A stretch of DNA of 36,785 nucleotides from Mailhella massiliensis (GTDB lineage: Bacteria; Desulfobacterota; Desulfovibrionia; Desulfovibrionales; Desulfovibrionaceae): positions 1-36,785 of the forward strand of contig NZ_DYZA01000170.1 in the NCBI RefSeq assembly GCF_020741395.1. Direction: 5' to 3'. Position numbers and translations under genes: made by a program. The stretch's first letter is position 1; each line of letters starts with the position of its first letter. Below, one piece after another: positions 1 to 8,095 of this stretch. The notes under the pieces were generated by a model. The model saw only the letters and a program-made list of their open reading frames with translations. It searched no databases and had not been told where the DNA came from.

Positions 1-1126
1 AGGTGTCCTCGGTTTCGCCGGAACGGTGGGAAACGATGGTGGCGTAGCCGGCGTTCTTGGCGATTTCGATGGTGTCCAAGGTCTCGGTAAGGGTGCCGAT
101 CTGGTTCACCTTGATGAGCACGGCGTTGGCGAGGCCGTCTTCGATGCCTTCGGCCAGAATGTCGGGGTTGGTCACGAAGAGGTCGTCACCTACGAGCTGG
201 ATGTGGTCGCCGAGGCGGTCGGTGAGCAGCTTCCAGCCTTCACGGTCGTTTTCGGCCATGCCGTCTTCAATGGAAATGAGCGGATAGCGTTCGGTGAAGT
301 CTTCCAGCCAGTCCACCATTTCTTCACTGGTGAGTTCCAGGCCTTCGCCGGCGATGATGTACTTGCCGTCCTTGTAGAACTCGGAGGAAGCGGCGTCGAT
401 GCCGAGGGCCACTTCCGCGCCGGGGATGTAGCCGGCAGCCTCGATAGCCTTGATGAGGTAGCTGAAGGCCTCGTCGTGGCTCTTCAGGTTGGGGGCGAAG
501 CCGCCTTCGTCGCCCACGGAGGTGACGTGGCCGTCTTTGGCGAGGATGCCCTTCAGGGTGTGGAACACTTCCGCGCCGATGCGCAGCGCGTCGGCGAAGG
601 TCTTGGCGCCCACGGGCATAATCATGAATTCCTGGATATCCAGGTTGTTCGGGGCGTGCGCGCCGCCGTTGATGACATTCATCATGGGGGAGGGCAGTAT
701 CTTGGCGTTTACGCCGCCGAGATACTGGTACAGGGGCAGGCCGAGGTATTCGGCGGCGGCGCGGGCGGTGGCGAGGGAAACGCCGAGCATGGCGTTGGCG
801 CCGAGGCGGGACTTGTTGTCGGTGCCGTCGAGGTCGATGAGGGTGTTGTCTACCTGCACCTGACGCAGGGCGTCGAGACCCACTATGGCTTCGGCGATTT
901 CACCGTTCACATGTTCCACGGCACGGGTCACTCCCTTGCCCTTGTAGCGGTTCTTGTCGCCGTCGCGCATTTCGAGGGCTTCTCGGCTGCCGGTGGAGGC
1001 GCCGGAGGGTACGGCCGCACGGCCGACGTGGCCGGATTCGAGGCTGACTTCCACTTCAACAGTGGGGTTGCCGCGGGAATCGAGAATTTCGCGGGCCCAT
1101 ACGGAAGTGATGGTGCTGTTGTTCAT
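1..1126 (-). CDS. eno: Enolase, 3' end outside the window
   Basis: Enolase converts 2-phosphoglycerate to phosphoenolpyruvate in glycolysis, in the cytoplasm. The minus-strand translation starts MNNSTITSVWAREILDSRGN, the standard enolase N-terminus, from an ATG at 1124-1126 with an AAGGAG ribosome site just upstream. About 375 residues are visible of a usual 420-430. Family motifs seen include the GAHAPNNLDIQEFMI segment, the EDGMAENDREGW loop, VGDDLFVTNP and the IKVNQIGTLTET segment that holds the catalytic lysine. The reading frame runs off the left edge within SHRSGETEDT, so only the C-terminal tail is missing. It lies 54 bases after coaX on the same strand and may be read through from it or from its own promoter. 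Identity is certain; operon membership is inference. Confidence 0.97.
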   Translation of the reverse strand, partial: MNNSTITSVWAREILDSRGNPTVEVEVSLESGHVGRAAVPSGASTGSREALEMRDGDKNRYKGKGVTRAVEHVNGEIAEAIVGLDALRQVQVDNTLIDLDGTDNKSRLGANAMLGVSLATARAAAEYLGLPLYQYLGGVNAKILPSPMMNVINGGAHAPNNLDIQEFMIMPVGAKTFADALRIGAEVFHTLKGILAKDGHVTSVGDEGGFAPNLKSHDEAFSYLIKAIEAAGYIPGAEVALGIDAASSEFYKDGKYIIAGEGLELTSEEMVDWLEDFTERYPLISIEDGMAENDREGWKLLTDRLGDHIQLVGDDLFVTNPDILAEGIEDGLANAVLIKVNQIGTLTETLDTIEIAKNAGYATIVSHRSGETEDT

Positions 1127-1180
1127 CGAGGAAACTCCTTGGGATATAGCCGGGCAGGGCCCGGGTAGGGGAACAGAATG

Positions 1181-1978
1181 TTATTTTGAAGCGCAGGCCC
1201 CGCCTCCGGCCCAGAGCAGCCGGAGCCCTTCCAGGATAAGGTCGGGCCTGACGGCGTCGAAAGCCCGGCATATCCTTGCAAGGTCATGCGCCGCGCCGCC
1301 CGTGCCCACCACGAAAGTGGGGCCGGGCAGCTCTTCCTTCAGGCGTTCGCACAGGCCTTCCGTCATGGCGGCGAAGCCGAAGAGAAAGCCGTGGTTCATG
1401 CTGGTGATGGTGCTTTTTCCTATGCTCACGCGTGAATCCGTCATTTCCAGGGAAATGCGCGGGAGCTTCGCCGTATTGGCGGCAAGTGCGTTGCGGGAGG
1501 AAAAAAGCCCGGGGCAGATGAGCCCGCCGAGATAGGTGTTGCCGGATACGCAGTCGAAGGTGGTGGCGGTGCCGAAATCCACGGAAATGAGGGAGGGCGT
1601 GTCCGGGAAAAGCTTTCTTGCGGCAAAGGCTGCGAGCAGGCGGTCGGCCCCCACTTCCTGCGGCTGATCATAGCCGTTTTTCATGTCGATGGTGAAATCG
1701 CCGGGAAAGGAAAGCGGAGCTTTGCCCAGGTACTTGCGACAGGCTTCCTGAAAAAGAGTGTTCACGTCGGGCACCACGGAACAGACCACGCAGGCGGCGA
1801 GATCCTTTGCGGCAAGGCCCTGCAGGGAAAGGAGCTGGAGCAGGGAAAGCCCCAGGCTGTCGGCCGTGTGCTGCGCTCTGGTGGGCAGGGAATAGGCGGC
1901 CTGAAGGGCGTCGGGGCGGGCAAAAACAAGCTTGATGCAGGTATTGCCTATGTCGGCGAGGAGAAGTTGTTCAGACAT
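1181..1978 (-). CDS. coaX: Type III pantothenate kinase
   Basis: CoaX phosphorylates pantothenate, the first step of coenzyme A synthesis. The protein begins MSEQLLLADIGNTCIKLVF; the DIGNT motif is the phosphate-binding loop of the ASKHA fold. Further family signatures are GADRLLAAFAARKLFP, SVDFGTATTFDCV and the GGLICPGLFSSRNAL region. I chose the ATG at 1978. A GTG at 1987 would add three residues, but neither start has a strong ribosome site. The length of about 265 residues is normal for type III enzymes. The gene follows xerC by about 90 bases and has a good candidate promoter in that gap. It ties this cluster to the pantothenate genes on the other strand at 6.8-10.9 kb. Type III kinases are generally not feedback-inhibited by CoA (family knowledge). 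Confidence 0.95.
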   Translation of the reverse strand: MSEQLLLADIGNTCIKLVFARPDALQAAYSLPTRAQHTADSLGLSLLQLLSLQGLAAKDLAACVVCSVVPDVNTLFQEACRKYLGKAPLSFPGDFTIDMKNGYDQPQEVGADRLLAAFAARKLFPDTPSLISVDFGTATTFDCVSGNTYLGGLICPGLFSSRNALAANTAKLPRISLEMTDSRVSIGKSTITSMNHGFLFGFAAMTEGLCERLKEELPGPTFVVGTGGAAHDLARICRAFDAVRPDLILEGLRLLWAGGGACASK

Positions 1979-2011
1979 GCGCACCACCCGGAGAAGGAAA
2001 AAGGAGAAGAG

Positions 2012-2040
2012 AGTTTATCCTTTCTTTGCCTTGCGCGCAA
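2012..2040 (-). promoter_or_regulatory. Candidate sigma-70 promoter for coaX
   Basis: On the minus strand TTGCGC and TAAACT are separated by exactly 17 bases. They lie in the gap between the xerC stop and the coaX start. This would give coaX, and perhaps eno, a promoter separate from the upstream dprA-xerC transcript. It is a sequence match only. Confidence 0.4.
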
Positions 2041-2068
2041 CGGGTAAATGCCTCCCCCTGCCGGGTGC

Positions 2069-3031
2069 TCAGCTCTTGCCTTTCTTCTCTTCATCTCCCG
2101 CCAGGGGATGGGCGGAATCGTAAATGCGCGAGAGGGCTGCCAGGTCGAGGTGCGTGTAGCGCTGCGTGGTGGAGATGCGGCTGTGGCCCAGAAGCTCCTG
2201 CACGGCGCGAAGATCAGCCCCGCCTTCCAGAAGATGTGTGGCAAAGGAATGACGCAGATCGTGGGGGGAAACGTGCTGCGCGATGCCCGAGGATACGGCC
2301 TTTTCCTCCAGAATCCGTGCGGCCTGACGCCTGTCCAGTCTTTTGCCCCGCCTGCCGAGAAAGAGGGCTCTTTCCCCGTGCGCAGGGGGAACTTCGCTTC
2401 TTGCGGATATCCAGCGGGCGAGGGCGGCAAGGCAGGTGTCGCTCAGGGGTACCTGCCTTTGCTTGCTGCCCTTGCCCATGACGATGATATGCGTTGCTCC
2501 CTGTCTTATGTCGTTTACATTGAGTCCGAGAGCCTCGGAAATGCGCAGGCCTGAACCATAGAGCAGCTCTAAAAGAGCCATGTCCCGCAGGTGGAAGATA
2601 TCTTTCGAAGTATCTTCCGGAGGGGAGTGGTCCTCAAGCAGGGCGAAAGCCTGGTCGACATTGAGCATGGCAGGATGCCTTTGATCCTGCTTCGGATTGC
2701 GCACTCCTGCGCAGGGATCGCTTTCTATCTTGTGCAGCCTGAGCAGGTGGCGAAACAGGGAGCGCAGGGCGGAGAGCTTGCGCGCCGTGGAGGAGCGCGC
2801 CAGATTTTTGCGGAACAGGGAGGCGGAAAAACCCTGCACCATCTGCCGCGTGATTTCGGAAGGGTGTTCCAGGCTGGCCCCCACGCTGTGCAGGTAGGTT
2901 TCAAATTCCAGGATATCCAGTGCATAGGCCTGTACCGTGGCCTCGGAAGCGCCTTTCTGAAATTCCAGCCAGGCGAGAAATGCGGCCGGAGCGGAAGGCA
3001 GGGAGGCGGTGATTTCGGCAATGCGGTTCAT
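2069..3031 (-). CDS. xerC: Tyrosine recombinase XerC/XerD family
   Basis: This is a 320-residue tyrosine recombinase, the size of XerC/XerD, which resolve chromosome dimers at dif. The N-terminal SAM-like DNA-binding domain covers roughly residues 12-100 and the catalytic domain roughly 115-305. The full catalytic set is visible: Arg163 in GSGLRISEALGL, a lysine in the GKGSKQRQVPL hairpin (187-196), His257 and Arg260 in HDLRHSFATHLLEGG, His283 in LLGHSRISTTQ and nucleophile Tyr292 in RYTHLD. The C-terminal LLEGGADLRAVQELLGH segment looks somewhat more like XerC than XerD, but this is not decisive. The start overlaps the dprA stop by an ATGA junction, so the two are translationally coupled. 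The dprA-xerC arrangement is common in bacteria and argues for a housekeeping recombinase rather than an integron or phage integrase. Confidence 0.92.
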   Translation of the reverse strand: MNRIAEITASLPSAPAAFLAWLEFQKGASEATVQAYALDILEFETYLHSVGASLEHPSEITRQMVQGFSASLFRKNLARSSTARKLSALRSLFRHLLRLHKIESDPCAGVRNPKQDQRHPAMLNVDQAFALLEDHSPPEDTSKDIFHLRDMALLELLYGSGLRISEALGLNVNDIRQGATHIIVMGKGSKQRQVPLSDTCLAALARWISARSEVPPAHGERALFLGRRGKRLDRRQAARILEEKAVSSGIAQHVSPHDLRHSFATHLLEGGADLRAVQELLGHSRISTTQRYTHLDLAALSRIYDSAHPLAGDEEKKGKS

Positions 3032-4320
3032 GCGTTCGCCTCATAGCGCCCGTCGGAAAGGCGGCGCGCCAGATGTTTCACTTCCAGGATCATGAGCGCG
3101 GCGCTGACGGAGGCGCTTGTCCACTCTCTGCCGCCGTCCTGCGCTGCATGGAGCAGTTCATCCTGAAGAAGCGGTTTTTCCCGCAGAAGGGAAAGAAGAT
3201 ACGCTTCCTCTTCCGTCATGTCCTGAGCGGAGCTTTTCTCCTTTGGGAGGGGGGCTTTTCCGGGCATAGTACTCCGTATGGGGGAGGTGTCTTGGAGGGC
3301 GGGGGCGGTTTTCCCCCCGGAGCTTTCCTGTGCCTGAGCCGGTCGGGTATGAGAGAGAGGGCTTTGGCTGTCCTCCGTGTCCAGTGCGCTTTTCAGATGC
3401 GGGAAAAGGTCGGCAAGAATATCCGACGCACGGAATACGGGGCGCGCTCCCTCAAGAAGCAGTTTTTTCGTGCCTTCACGATACGGGCCCCGGCATATAT
3501 CCGGTGAGGGCACATAGACGTTCCGCCCCTGCTCTGCGGCAAGGCGCGCCGTGATGAGGCTGCCGCTTCCGGCATGGACGGCTTCCACCATGAGAAGCCC
3601 CAGGGAGAGGCCGCTGATGATGCGGTTTCTCACAGGGAAGGCGCCGGGGCCGGGAGTCGTGCCGGGGGGCATTTCGCTCACGATGAGGCCGTGCTCCGCC
3701 ATGCGCTGGTACAGTTCTCTGTGTCTTGCCGGAAAAATCCTGTCCACGCCGCCGGGCATGACGGCGATGGTGCGCCCCGGCCCGGTAAGGGCCGCACGGT
3801 GGGCTCGTCCGTCCACCCCGAAGGCCAGCCCGGAAACTACCGTCACGCCCGCACGGGAAAGTTCCCCGGCCATGGCTGAGGCCATGTCGAGCGCGGCGGC
3901 GGAGCTTTCCCGTGAGCCCACAACGGCCACGCATGGTCCGGCAAGCAGGGAAAGTTCACCCTTCGCGTAGAAAAGGGCCGGGGCGTCGGGCAGCTCCTTC
4001 AGAAGTGCGGGGTAGCGCGGGTCTGTCCACAGGATGATTGCGGCGTCAAGGCGGCGCGAAGCTTCCCATTCCGGCCTTGCCCGTGCGCGCCAGGTATTGC
4101 GGGCGAGCTCTTCCGCCTTATGGGAAGGCACACCGGCCTCCGGCCAGCGGGACAGGCTGGTTATGGCCGCATAGGCCGAGCCGAAATGTCTGAGCAGCAG
4201 GCAGGCTCCCCGGCTGCCCAGCCCGGGCGTACAGCGCAGGGCCAGAGCAGCCCAGTATTCCCGGCGTCCGTCGTCGTCAAGGGCGGCAAGGCCGGAGGGC
4301 AGGGCGGAGGTAGCCGTCAT
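3028..4320 (-). CDS. dprA: DNA processing protein DprA (Smf)
   Basis: DprA binds incoming single-stranded DNA and loads RecA during natural transformation; most non-transforming bacteria also keep it. The protein has about 430 residues. An N-terminal helix-hairpin-like region (RCTPGLGSRGACLLLRHFG) precedes the DprA Rossmann fold. That fold shows VVGSRESSAAALDMASAMA, VVSGLAFGVDGRAHRAAL, the PGGVDRIFPARHRELY segment, FPVRNRIISGLS and EAVHAGSGSLITARLAAEQGR. A low-complexity linker of about 60 residues leads to a C-terminal winged-helix domain (EEEAYLLSLLREKPLLQDEL). I chose the ATG at 4320 because it overlaps the stop of the upstream antiporter gene as ATGA and has GGGAAGG upstream. An ATG 12 codons earlier would lie inside the antiporter gene. 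No competence pilus genes are in the window, so a role in DNA uptake cannot be judged. Confidence 0.95.
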   Translation of the reverse strand: MTATSALPSGLAALDDDGRREYWAALALRCTPGLGSRGACLLLRHFGSAYAAITSLSRWPEAGVPSHKAEELARNTWRARARPEWEASRRLDAAIILWTDPRYPALLKELPDAPALFYAKGELSLLAGPCVAVVGSRESSAAALDMASAMAGELSRAGVTVVSGLAFGVDGRAHRAALTGPGRTIAVMPGGVDRIFPARHRELYQRMAEHGLIVSEMPPGTTPGPGAFPVRNRIISGLSLGLLMVEAVHAGSGSLITARLAAEQGRNVYVPSPDICRGPYREGTKKLLLEGARPVFRASDILADLFPHLKSALDTEDSQSPLSHTRPAQAQESSGGKTAPALQDTSPIRSTMPGKAPLPKEKSSAQDMTEEEAYLLSLLREKPLLQDELLHAAQDGGREWTSASVSAALMILEVKHLARRLSDGRYEANA

Positions 4321-6323
4321 GCCCGGGGGCTCCCTTCCCCGGCACGGAAAAGCCATGCCGCCTTGTTCAGGGCTTCCTGCGTGGCCAGAAGGTAGACCAC
4401 GTCCCCGGCGAGAAGCTGCGTCTGCGCATTGGGGTTGTTGTTGATCTCCTCACCTCTGCGCACGCCTGCGGCCGTGACGCCGTGCTCCTTGCGCAGGGCG
4501 GCTTCCGCGATGGTCCGGCCCGCAAGCGGACAGCCTTCTTCCACTTCATAGGCCAGAAGCTGGAGGTCAGGCAGGCTTTCCATGATGGAGCCGCCCATAC
4601 CCAGCCTGCGCTGCATGCCGTAGTTTTCGCGGCGTATGGCGGAAACGTATTCGTCTATGGTCTGGCGGGGTACGAGGTAATGGTTGAGAACGCGGGCGAA
4701 TACTTCCAGGGAGGTTTCAAACTCTTCGGGTATGACTTCGTTGGCCCCGACCTCTTTGTAGGAGTCCAGGTTGCCCAGAAAACGCGTACGCACGATAATG
4801 TGCAGGGAAGGGTTCATGGCCCGCGCGTTGGCAATGATGGCGCGGCTGCCCGCCGGATCGGAGGTGAGTATGGCAAGGGTTCTTGCCGTTGCCGCACCGA
4901 GATGCGCGAGCACCAGCGGGAAGGATGCGTCGCCGTGGCGTATGGGCTCCGTATCGCGGTAGCGAGCTACGGTATCGGGATTCATTTCGGAGATGATGTA
5001 GGGTATGCCGCAGCTTTTCGCTCCATGGGCCATAATCTGTCCGCCTATGCCGAAGCCGATGATGATGAGGTGATCCTTGAGCTGCCGTCCGTCGCGTATG
5101 ATGCCGTTTCCTTCCTCTTCCGCCGTTTCCTCACCAGTGGCGGCTTCCGCAGTCTGCACGTTCGGGCTTCTCAGAATGAGCCCGGCCACCTTGGGGGCGA
5201 TGCCGATGAGCAGGGGGGTGAGCACCATGGTCAGGATGCTGGCGGCGAGAAAAATCTGATAGGCATCGTTGCTGATGAGTTCCAGTCCCAGGGCGGATTT
5301 GGCGAGTACGAAAGAAAATTCCCCTACCTGCGCAAGGCAGAAGGATGCGATCAGGGCCGTGCGCAGGGAATATTTCAGCACGCGTACCGAGGGGATGGCC
5401 ATGAGTATCTTGGCTGCGATGATACCCGCTGCACACAGGGCGATAACAGGCAGATGGGAGAGGAAAAAGCCCACGTTGAGCAGCATGCCCACGGAAATGA
5501 AGAAGATGCTGGAGAAGACTTCCTTGAAGGGCATGATGCTTTCCAGCGTGTTGAGGCTGTATTCCGACTCCGCCATCATGAGCCCGGCGAGGAAGGCTCC
5601 GAGAGCCAGGGAAAGGCCGAGCCACGAAGTGATGAGCGCTACGGCGAGGCAGAGGCCGAGCGTCGTCATGAGCATGAGCTCGCGGCTTCGTGTGCGCACT
5701 ACGCTGAACATGAGGCGGGGCAGGATGAACTTGCCGAAGAGCAGTATGCCGCTGATGACGAGAAGTCCCTTGCCTGCGGCGAGGAACATGGAGTTCATGT
5801 CGAGTTCCAGTCCGCCGGCGAGCAGGGGGAAGATGAGCACCATGGGCACTATGGCGAGATCCTGGAAAATAAGCACCGCAAGGCAGATCTGGCCCTGCGG
5901 GGACTCCGTGAGCGCCTTCTGCTGCAATATGCTCAGTACTATGGCTGTGGAGGAGAGCGTAACCATGCAGCCGTATACGATGCCGAGCCTCGGTCCGCAC
6001 CACCAGAAGGTGAGGGCAAATACGAAGGCCACGGTCAGAAGTACCTGGGATGAGCCGCCGAGAAAGAGGGGCTTTTTCAGACGTACCAGTTCTTTCCCGG
6101 AAAGCTCCATGCCTATGGAGAACATGAGGAAGGCTACGCCCACTTCGGCCATGGTGTCCACGGCTTCCGGGCTGGGAATGAGGCCGAGGGCAGAAGGCCC
6201 GCACAGAACGCCGGTGAGCAGAAAGCCCACGATGGAGGGCAGGCGGAAACGCAGGCAGATGAGAACGACGATGATGGAAAGAATAAAAAGTACGACGATT
6301 TCGTGGAGTATCAGTTCTTCCAT
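4317..6323 (-). CDS. CPA2-family cation/proton antiporter with TrkA domains (KefB/YbaL type)
   Basis: This is an inner-membrane monovalent cation (probably K+ or Na+)/H+ antiporter of 668 residues. Residues 5-385 form about 12 membrane helices of the Na+/H+ exchanger fold, with the conserved VGVAFLMFSIGMEL (61-74) and FQDLAIVP (153-160) segments. An acidic linker (around 393-405) leads to an RCK/TrkA-N domain with GFGIGGQ (423-429), which binds a nucleotide. A TrkA-C domain closes the protein (last 80 residues or so, DLQLLAYEVEEGCPLAGRTI). I chose the ATG at 6321-6323, where the first helix starts; the open frame extends 75 codons upstream, but that stretch is not membrane-like. The stop overlaps dprA by ATGA. 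The ion is not determined by the sequence, so I give no symbol. Confidence 0.9.
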   Translation of the reverse strand: MEELILHEIVVLFILSIIVVLICLRFRLPSIVGFLLTGVLCGPSALGLIPSPEAVDTMAEVGVAFLMFSIGMELSGKELVRLKKPLFLGGSSQVLLTVAFVFALTFWWCGPRLGIVYGCMVTLSSTAIVLSILQQKALTESPQGQICLAVLIFQDLAIVPMVLIFPLLAGGLELDMNSMFLAAGKGLLVISGILLFGKFILPRLMFSVVRTRSRELMLMTTLGLCLAVALITSWLGLSLALGAFLAGLMMAESEYSLNTLESIMPFKEVFSSIFFISVGMLLNVGFFLSHLPVIALCAAGIIAAKILMAIPSVRVLKYSLRTALIASFCLAQVGEFSFVLAKSALGLELISNDAYQIFLAASILTMVLTPLLIGIAPKVAGLILRSPNVQTAEAATGEETAEEEGNGIIRDGRQLKDHLIIIGFGIGGQIMAHGAKSCGIPYIISEMNPDTVARYRDTEPIRHGDASFPLVLAHLGAATARTLAILTSDPAGSRAIIANARAMNPSLHIIVRTRFLGNLDSYKEVGANEVIPEEFETSLEVFARVLNHYLVPRQTIDEYVSAIRRENYGMQRRLGMGGSIMESLPDLQLLAYEVEEGCPLAGRTIAEAALRKEHGVTAAGVRRGEEINNNPNAQTQLLAGDVVYLLATQEALNKAAWLFRAGEGSPRA

Positions 6324-6392
6324 GGAAATTCCATCCTGAAGATTCCCCCGGGAGAAGGGGAGGACGGCAGTTTTTTCTGCCGGAACCCGTAT

Positions 6393-6421
6393 GATATAGA
6401 GTGTTTTTACAAAAACCGCAA
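6393..6421 (-). promoter_or_regulatory. Candidate promoter for the antiporter-dprA-xerC operon
   Basis: On the minus strand TTGCGG and TATATC are separated by 17 bases, about 70 bases upstream of the antiporter start. A small hairpin (CGGCAG / CTGCCG, 6365-6382) would lie in the 5' leader. It is a sequence match only. Confidence 0.45.
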
Positions 6422-6617
6422 CGGAATGGGGTAACATGCGGGATGGGCTGCATCGCGCGGAAGGAAAGGATGGTTTCTGTCCGGGAAGAGCTCGCCCGGC
6501 ATTGTTTCCCGGGCGTATCCGGCACAGTGCATCTTTTATATCATGCATTACGGCAGGAGATGGTTTTTATCGTGTGTGCAGCAAGGCGTGTCTACGGTTC
6601 TGTCAACAGGGTACCGG
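6422..6617. other. Divergent intergenic region between antiporter and pantothenate operons
   Basis: The whole divergent gap spans 6324-6778. Outside the two candidate promoters I see no convincing gene or RNA. Short open frames exist on both strands here, but they have no family resemblance and no good ribosome site. Confidence 0.5.
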
Positions 6618-6646
6618 TTGCTCTTCTTTTGCTTTTTGACTATACT
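6618..6646 (+). promoter_or_regulatory. Candidate promoter for panC-panD
   Basis: TTGCTC, 17 bases, then TATACT: a strong -10 with a moderate -35. It would give a leader of about 125 bases before panC. I did not recognise a riboswitch in that leader. Confidence 0.45.
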
Positions 6647-6778
6647 CTTCTTTTAATGCAGGCGGAATTTCCGTTTGGAAAGGTCCGCATATTTTTTTGC
6701 TATAGAACATAGCCGTGCTGCAAGGTTCCGTACATTGCCGTGCAGAGGCCTGGAGTGGCTTGTCGTAAGGAGTTGCCA

Positions 6779-7624
6779 ATGGAGATTGTTTCTTCTGTGG
6801 AAGAGGTGCGCTCATGGGTGAAGGCTTGGCGCAGGGAAGGGCTGAGTGTGGGCCTTGTACCGACCATGGGTTATCTGCACGAAGGGCATAAGAGCCTCAT
6901 CGTGCGCGCCGTTGCGGAAAACGACCGCGTGGTGGTCAGCGACTTTGTGAACCCCACCCAGTTCGGTCCCGGTGAGGATCTCGCGAGCTATCCGCGCGAT
7001 ATCGAGGCCGACGCGCGCCTTTGCGAGGAAGCCGGGGCCCATCTTATCTTCCATCCCGGTCCGGAAGACATGTACGCGCCGGATTTCTGTACCTGGGTGG
7101 ACATGCAGAAGCTCAGCGAGAATCTCTGCGGCAGAACGCGCCCTATTCATTTTCGCGGGGTGTGCACGGTGGTGAGCAAGCTTTTTCATATCGTGGCTCC
7201 CGACAGGGCGTATTTCGGGCAGAAGGACGCGCAGCAGCTCGCCATCATCCGCCGCATGGTGCGCGACCTCAACTTCGATATTGAGATTGTGGGCTGTCCT
7301 ATCGTGCGCGAGGCGGACGGGCTGGCGAAAAGTTCCCGCAACACCTATTTGAACGCGGAGGAGCGCAGGGCCGCCCTGGTGCTGAGCAGCGCCGTCTTTC
7401 TCGGGCGGGAGATGATGGAGAAGGGCGAGAGAGACGCAGCCGCCGTGCTTTCCGCCATGAGGGCCTGTATAGAAAAGGAGCCTCTGGCCCGCATCGACTA
7501 TGTGGACATGGTGGACGCCTTCTCCATGCAGCCCGTGACGCGCGCCGAAGGCCCGGTGCTCTGCGCCATGGCCGTGTACATAGGAAAGACGCGTCTTATC
7601 GACAATTTCTCCTTTGAAGGTTAG
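6779..7624 (+). CDS. panC: Pantothenate synthetase (pantoate-beta-alanine ligase)
   Basis: PanC joins pantoate and beta-alanine using ATP, the last step of vitamin B5 synthesis, in the cytoplasm. The protein has 281 residues, normal for the family. The HIGH-like ATP-binding motif is PTMGYLHEGH (residues 28-37). Also seen are FVNPTQFGPGEDLASYPRD, HFRGVCTVVSKLF, YFGQKDAQQLAIIRRM and the KSSRN loop in ADGLAKSSRNTYL, the second nucleotide-binding signature. I chose the ATG at 6779 because AAGGAG sits seven bases upstream; an upstream in-frame ATG at 6740 lacks this and would add 13 unlikely residues. panD follows after three bases, so the two are one transcript. panB and panE, which make pantoate, are not in the window. 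Confidence 0.97.
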   Translation: MEIVSSVEEVRSWVKAWRREGLSVGLVPTMGYLHEGHKSLIVRAVAENDRVVVSDFVNPTQFGPGEDLASYPRDIEADARLCEEAGAHLIFHPGPEDMYAPDFCTWVDMQKLSENLCGRTRPIHFRGVCTVVSKLFHIVAPDRAYFGQKDAQQLAIIRRMVRDLNFDIEIVGCPIVREADGLAKSSRNTYLNAEERRAALVLSSAVFLGREMMEKGERDAAAVLSAMRACIEKEPLARIDYVDMVDAFSMQPVTRAEGPVLCAMAVYIGKTRLIDNFSFEG

Positions 7625-7627
7625 CCC

Positions 7628-8035
7628 ATGCTCCTCAATATGCTGAAGGGCAGGATTCACCGCGCCGTGGTGACGCAGGCAGAGCCGGATTATGCGGGCG
7701 GTATCACCATCGACGGGTATCTCATGGAAGAGGCCGGCATCCATGAATATGAGCAGGTGCAGGTGGTGGACGTGGACAACGGGCTCCGCCTGGAAACCTA
7801 TGCCACTACGGGAAAACGGAGCAGCGGCGTCGTTTGTCTGAACGGGGCGGCGGCGCGTACGGTGCAGCCCGGGGATAAGCTCATCATCACGGCCTATGCT
7901 CTGATGGCGCCGGAAGAAGCGGATGTGTCCCTGCCGAGAGTCGTTTTTGTGAATGGCAGGAACCAGGTCTCGCGAGTGACCCGCTGCGAGAGGCACGGCA
8001 GGCTGGAAGATATGGAGCGCCTTGAAGGCGTATAG
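7628..8035 (+). CDS. panD: Aspartate 1-decarboxylase PanD with Gly in place of the pyruvoyl-forming Ser25
   Basis: PanD makes beta-alanine from aspartate for PanC. It is translated as an inactive pro-enzyme that cuts itself between Gly24 and Ser25; Ser25 becomes the pyruvoyl cofactor (family knowledge). The 135-residue protein aligns without gaps to E. coli PanD in this region: MLLNMLKGRIHRAVVTQAEP, then Tyr22-Ala23-Gly24, then ITIDGYL. Other active-site residues look intact, including Tyr22, Arg54, Thr57, Tyr58 and Asn72 (NGAAA). Residue 25, however, is Gly (codon GGT at 7700-7702), and position 9 is Arg rather than the E. coli Lys. As written the protein should not self-process. A single-base change (GGT versus AGT) separates it from serine, so a sequencing error, a strain mutation or a real variant are all possible. 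It sits three bases after panC. Confidence 0.93.
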   Translation: MLLNMLKGRIHRAVVTQAEPDYAGGITIDGYLMEEAGIHEYEQVQVVDVDNGLRLETYATTGKRSSGVVCLNGAAARTVQPGDKLIITAYALMAPEEADVSLPRVVFVNGRNQVSRVTRCERHGRLEDMERLEGV

Positions 8036-8040
8036 AGCGA

Positions 8041-8080
8041 AAAATCCGGGAGCGCCCTCGCGAAGGCGTTCCCGGATTTA
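8041..8080 (+). terminator. Hairpin terminator after panD
   Basis: The arms AATCCGGGAGCGCC and GGCGTTCCCGGATT pair over 14 positions (one G-U) around an eight-base loop, six bases after the panD stop. The downstream side is only weakly T-rich, so read-through into the next gene is possible. Confidence 0.6.
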
Positions 8081-8095
8081 TGTTACGAGGCAGGT

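Noticed and set aside
26..1168. Long plus-strand open frame opposite enolase
   Set aside because: It has no family resemblance and is the GC-rich antisense shadow of a clear enolase gene.
2069..3031. Phage or integron integrase as marker of a mobile island
   Set aside because: Coupling to dprA, Xer-like length and lack of att repeats or cargo point to the housekeeping recombinase.
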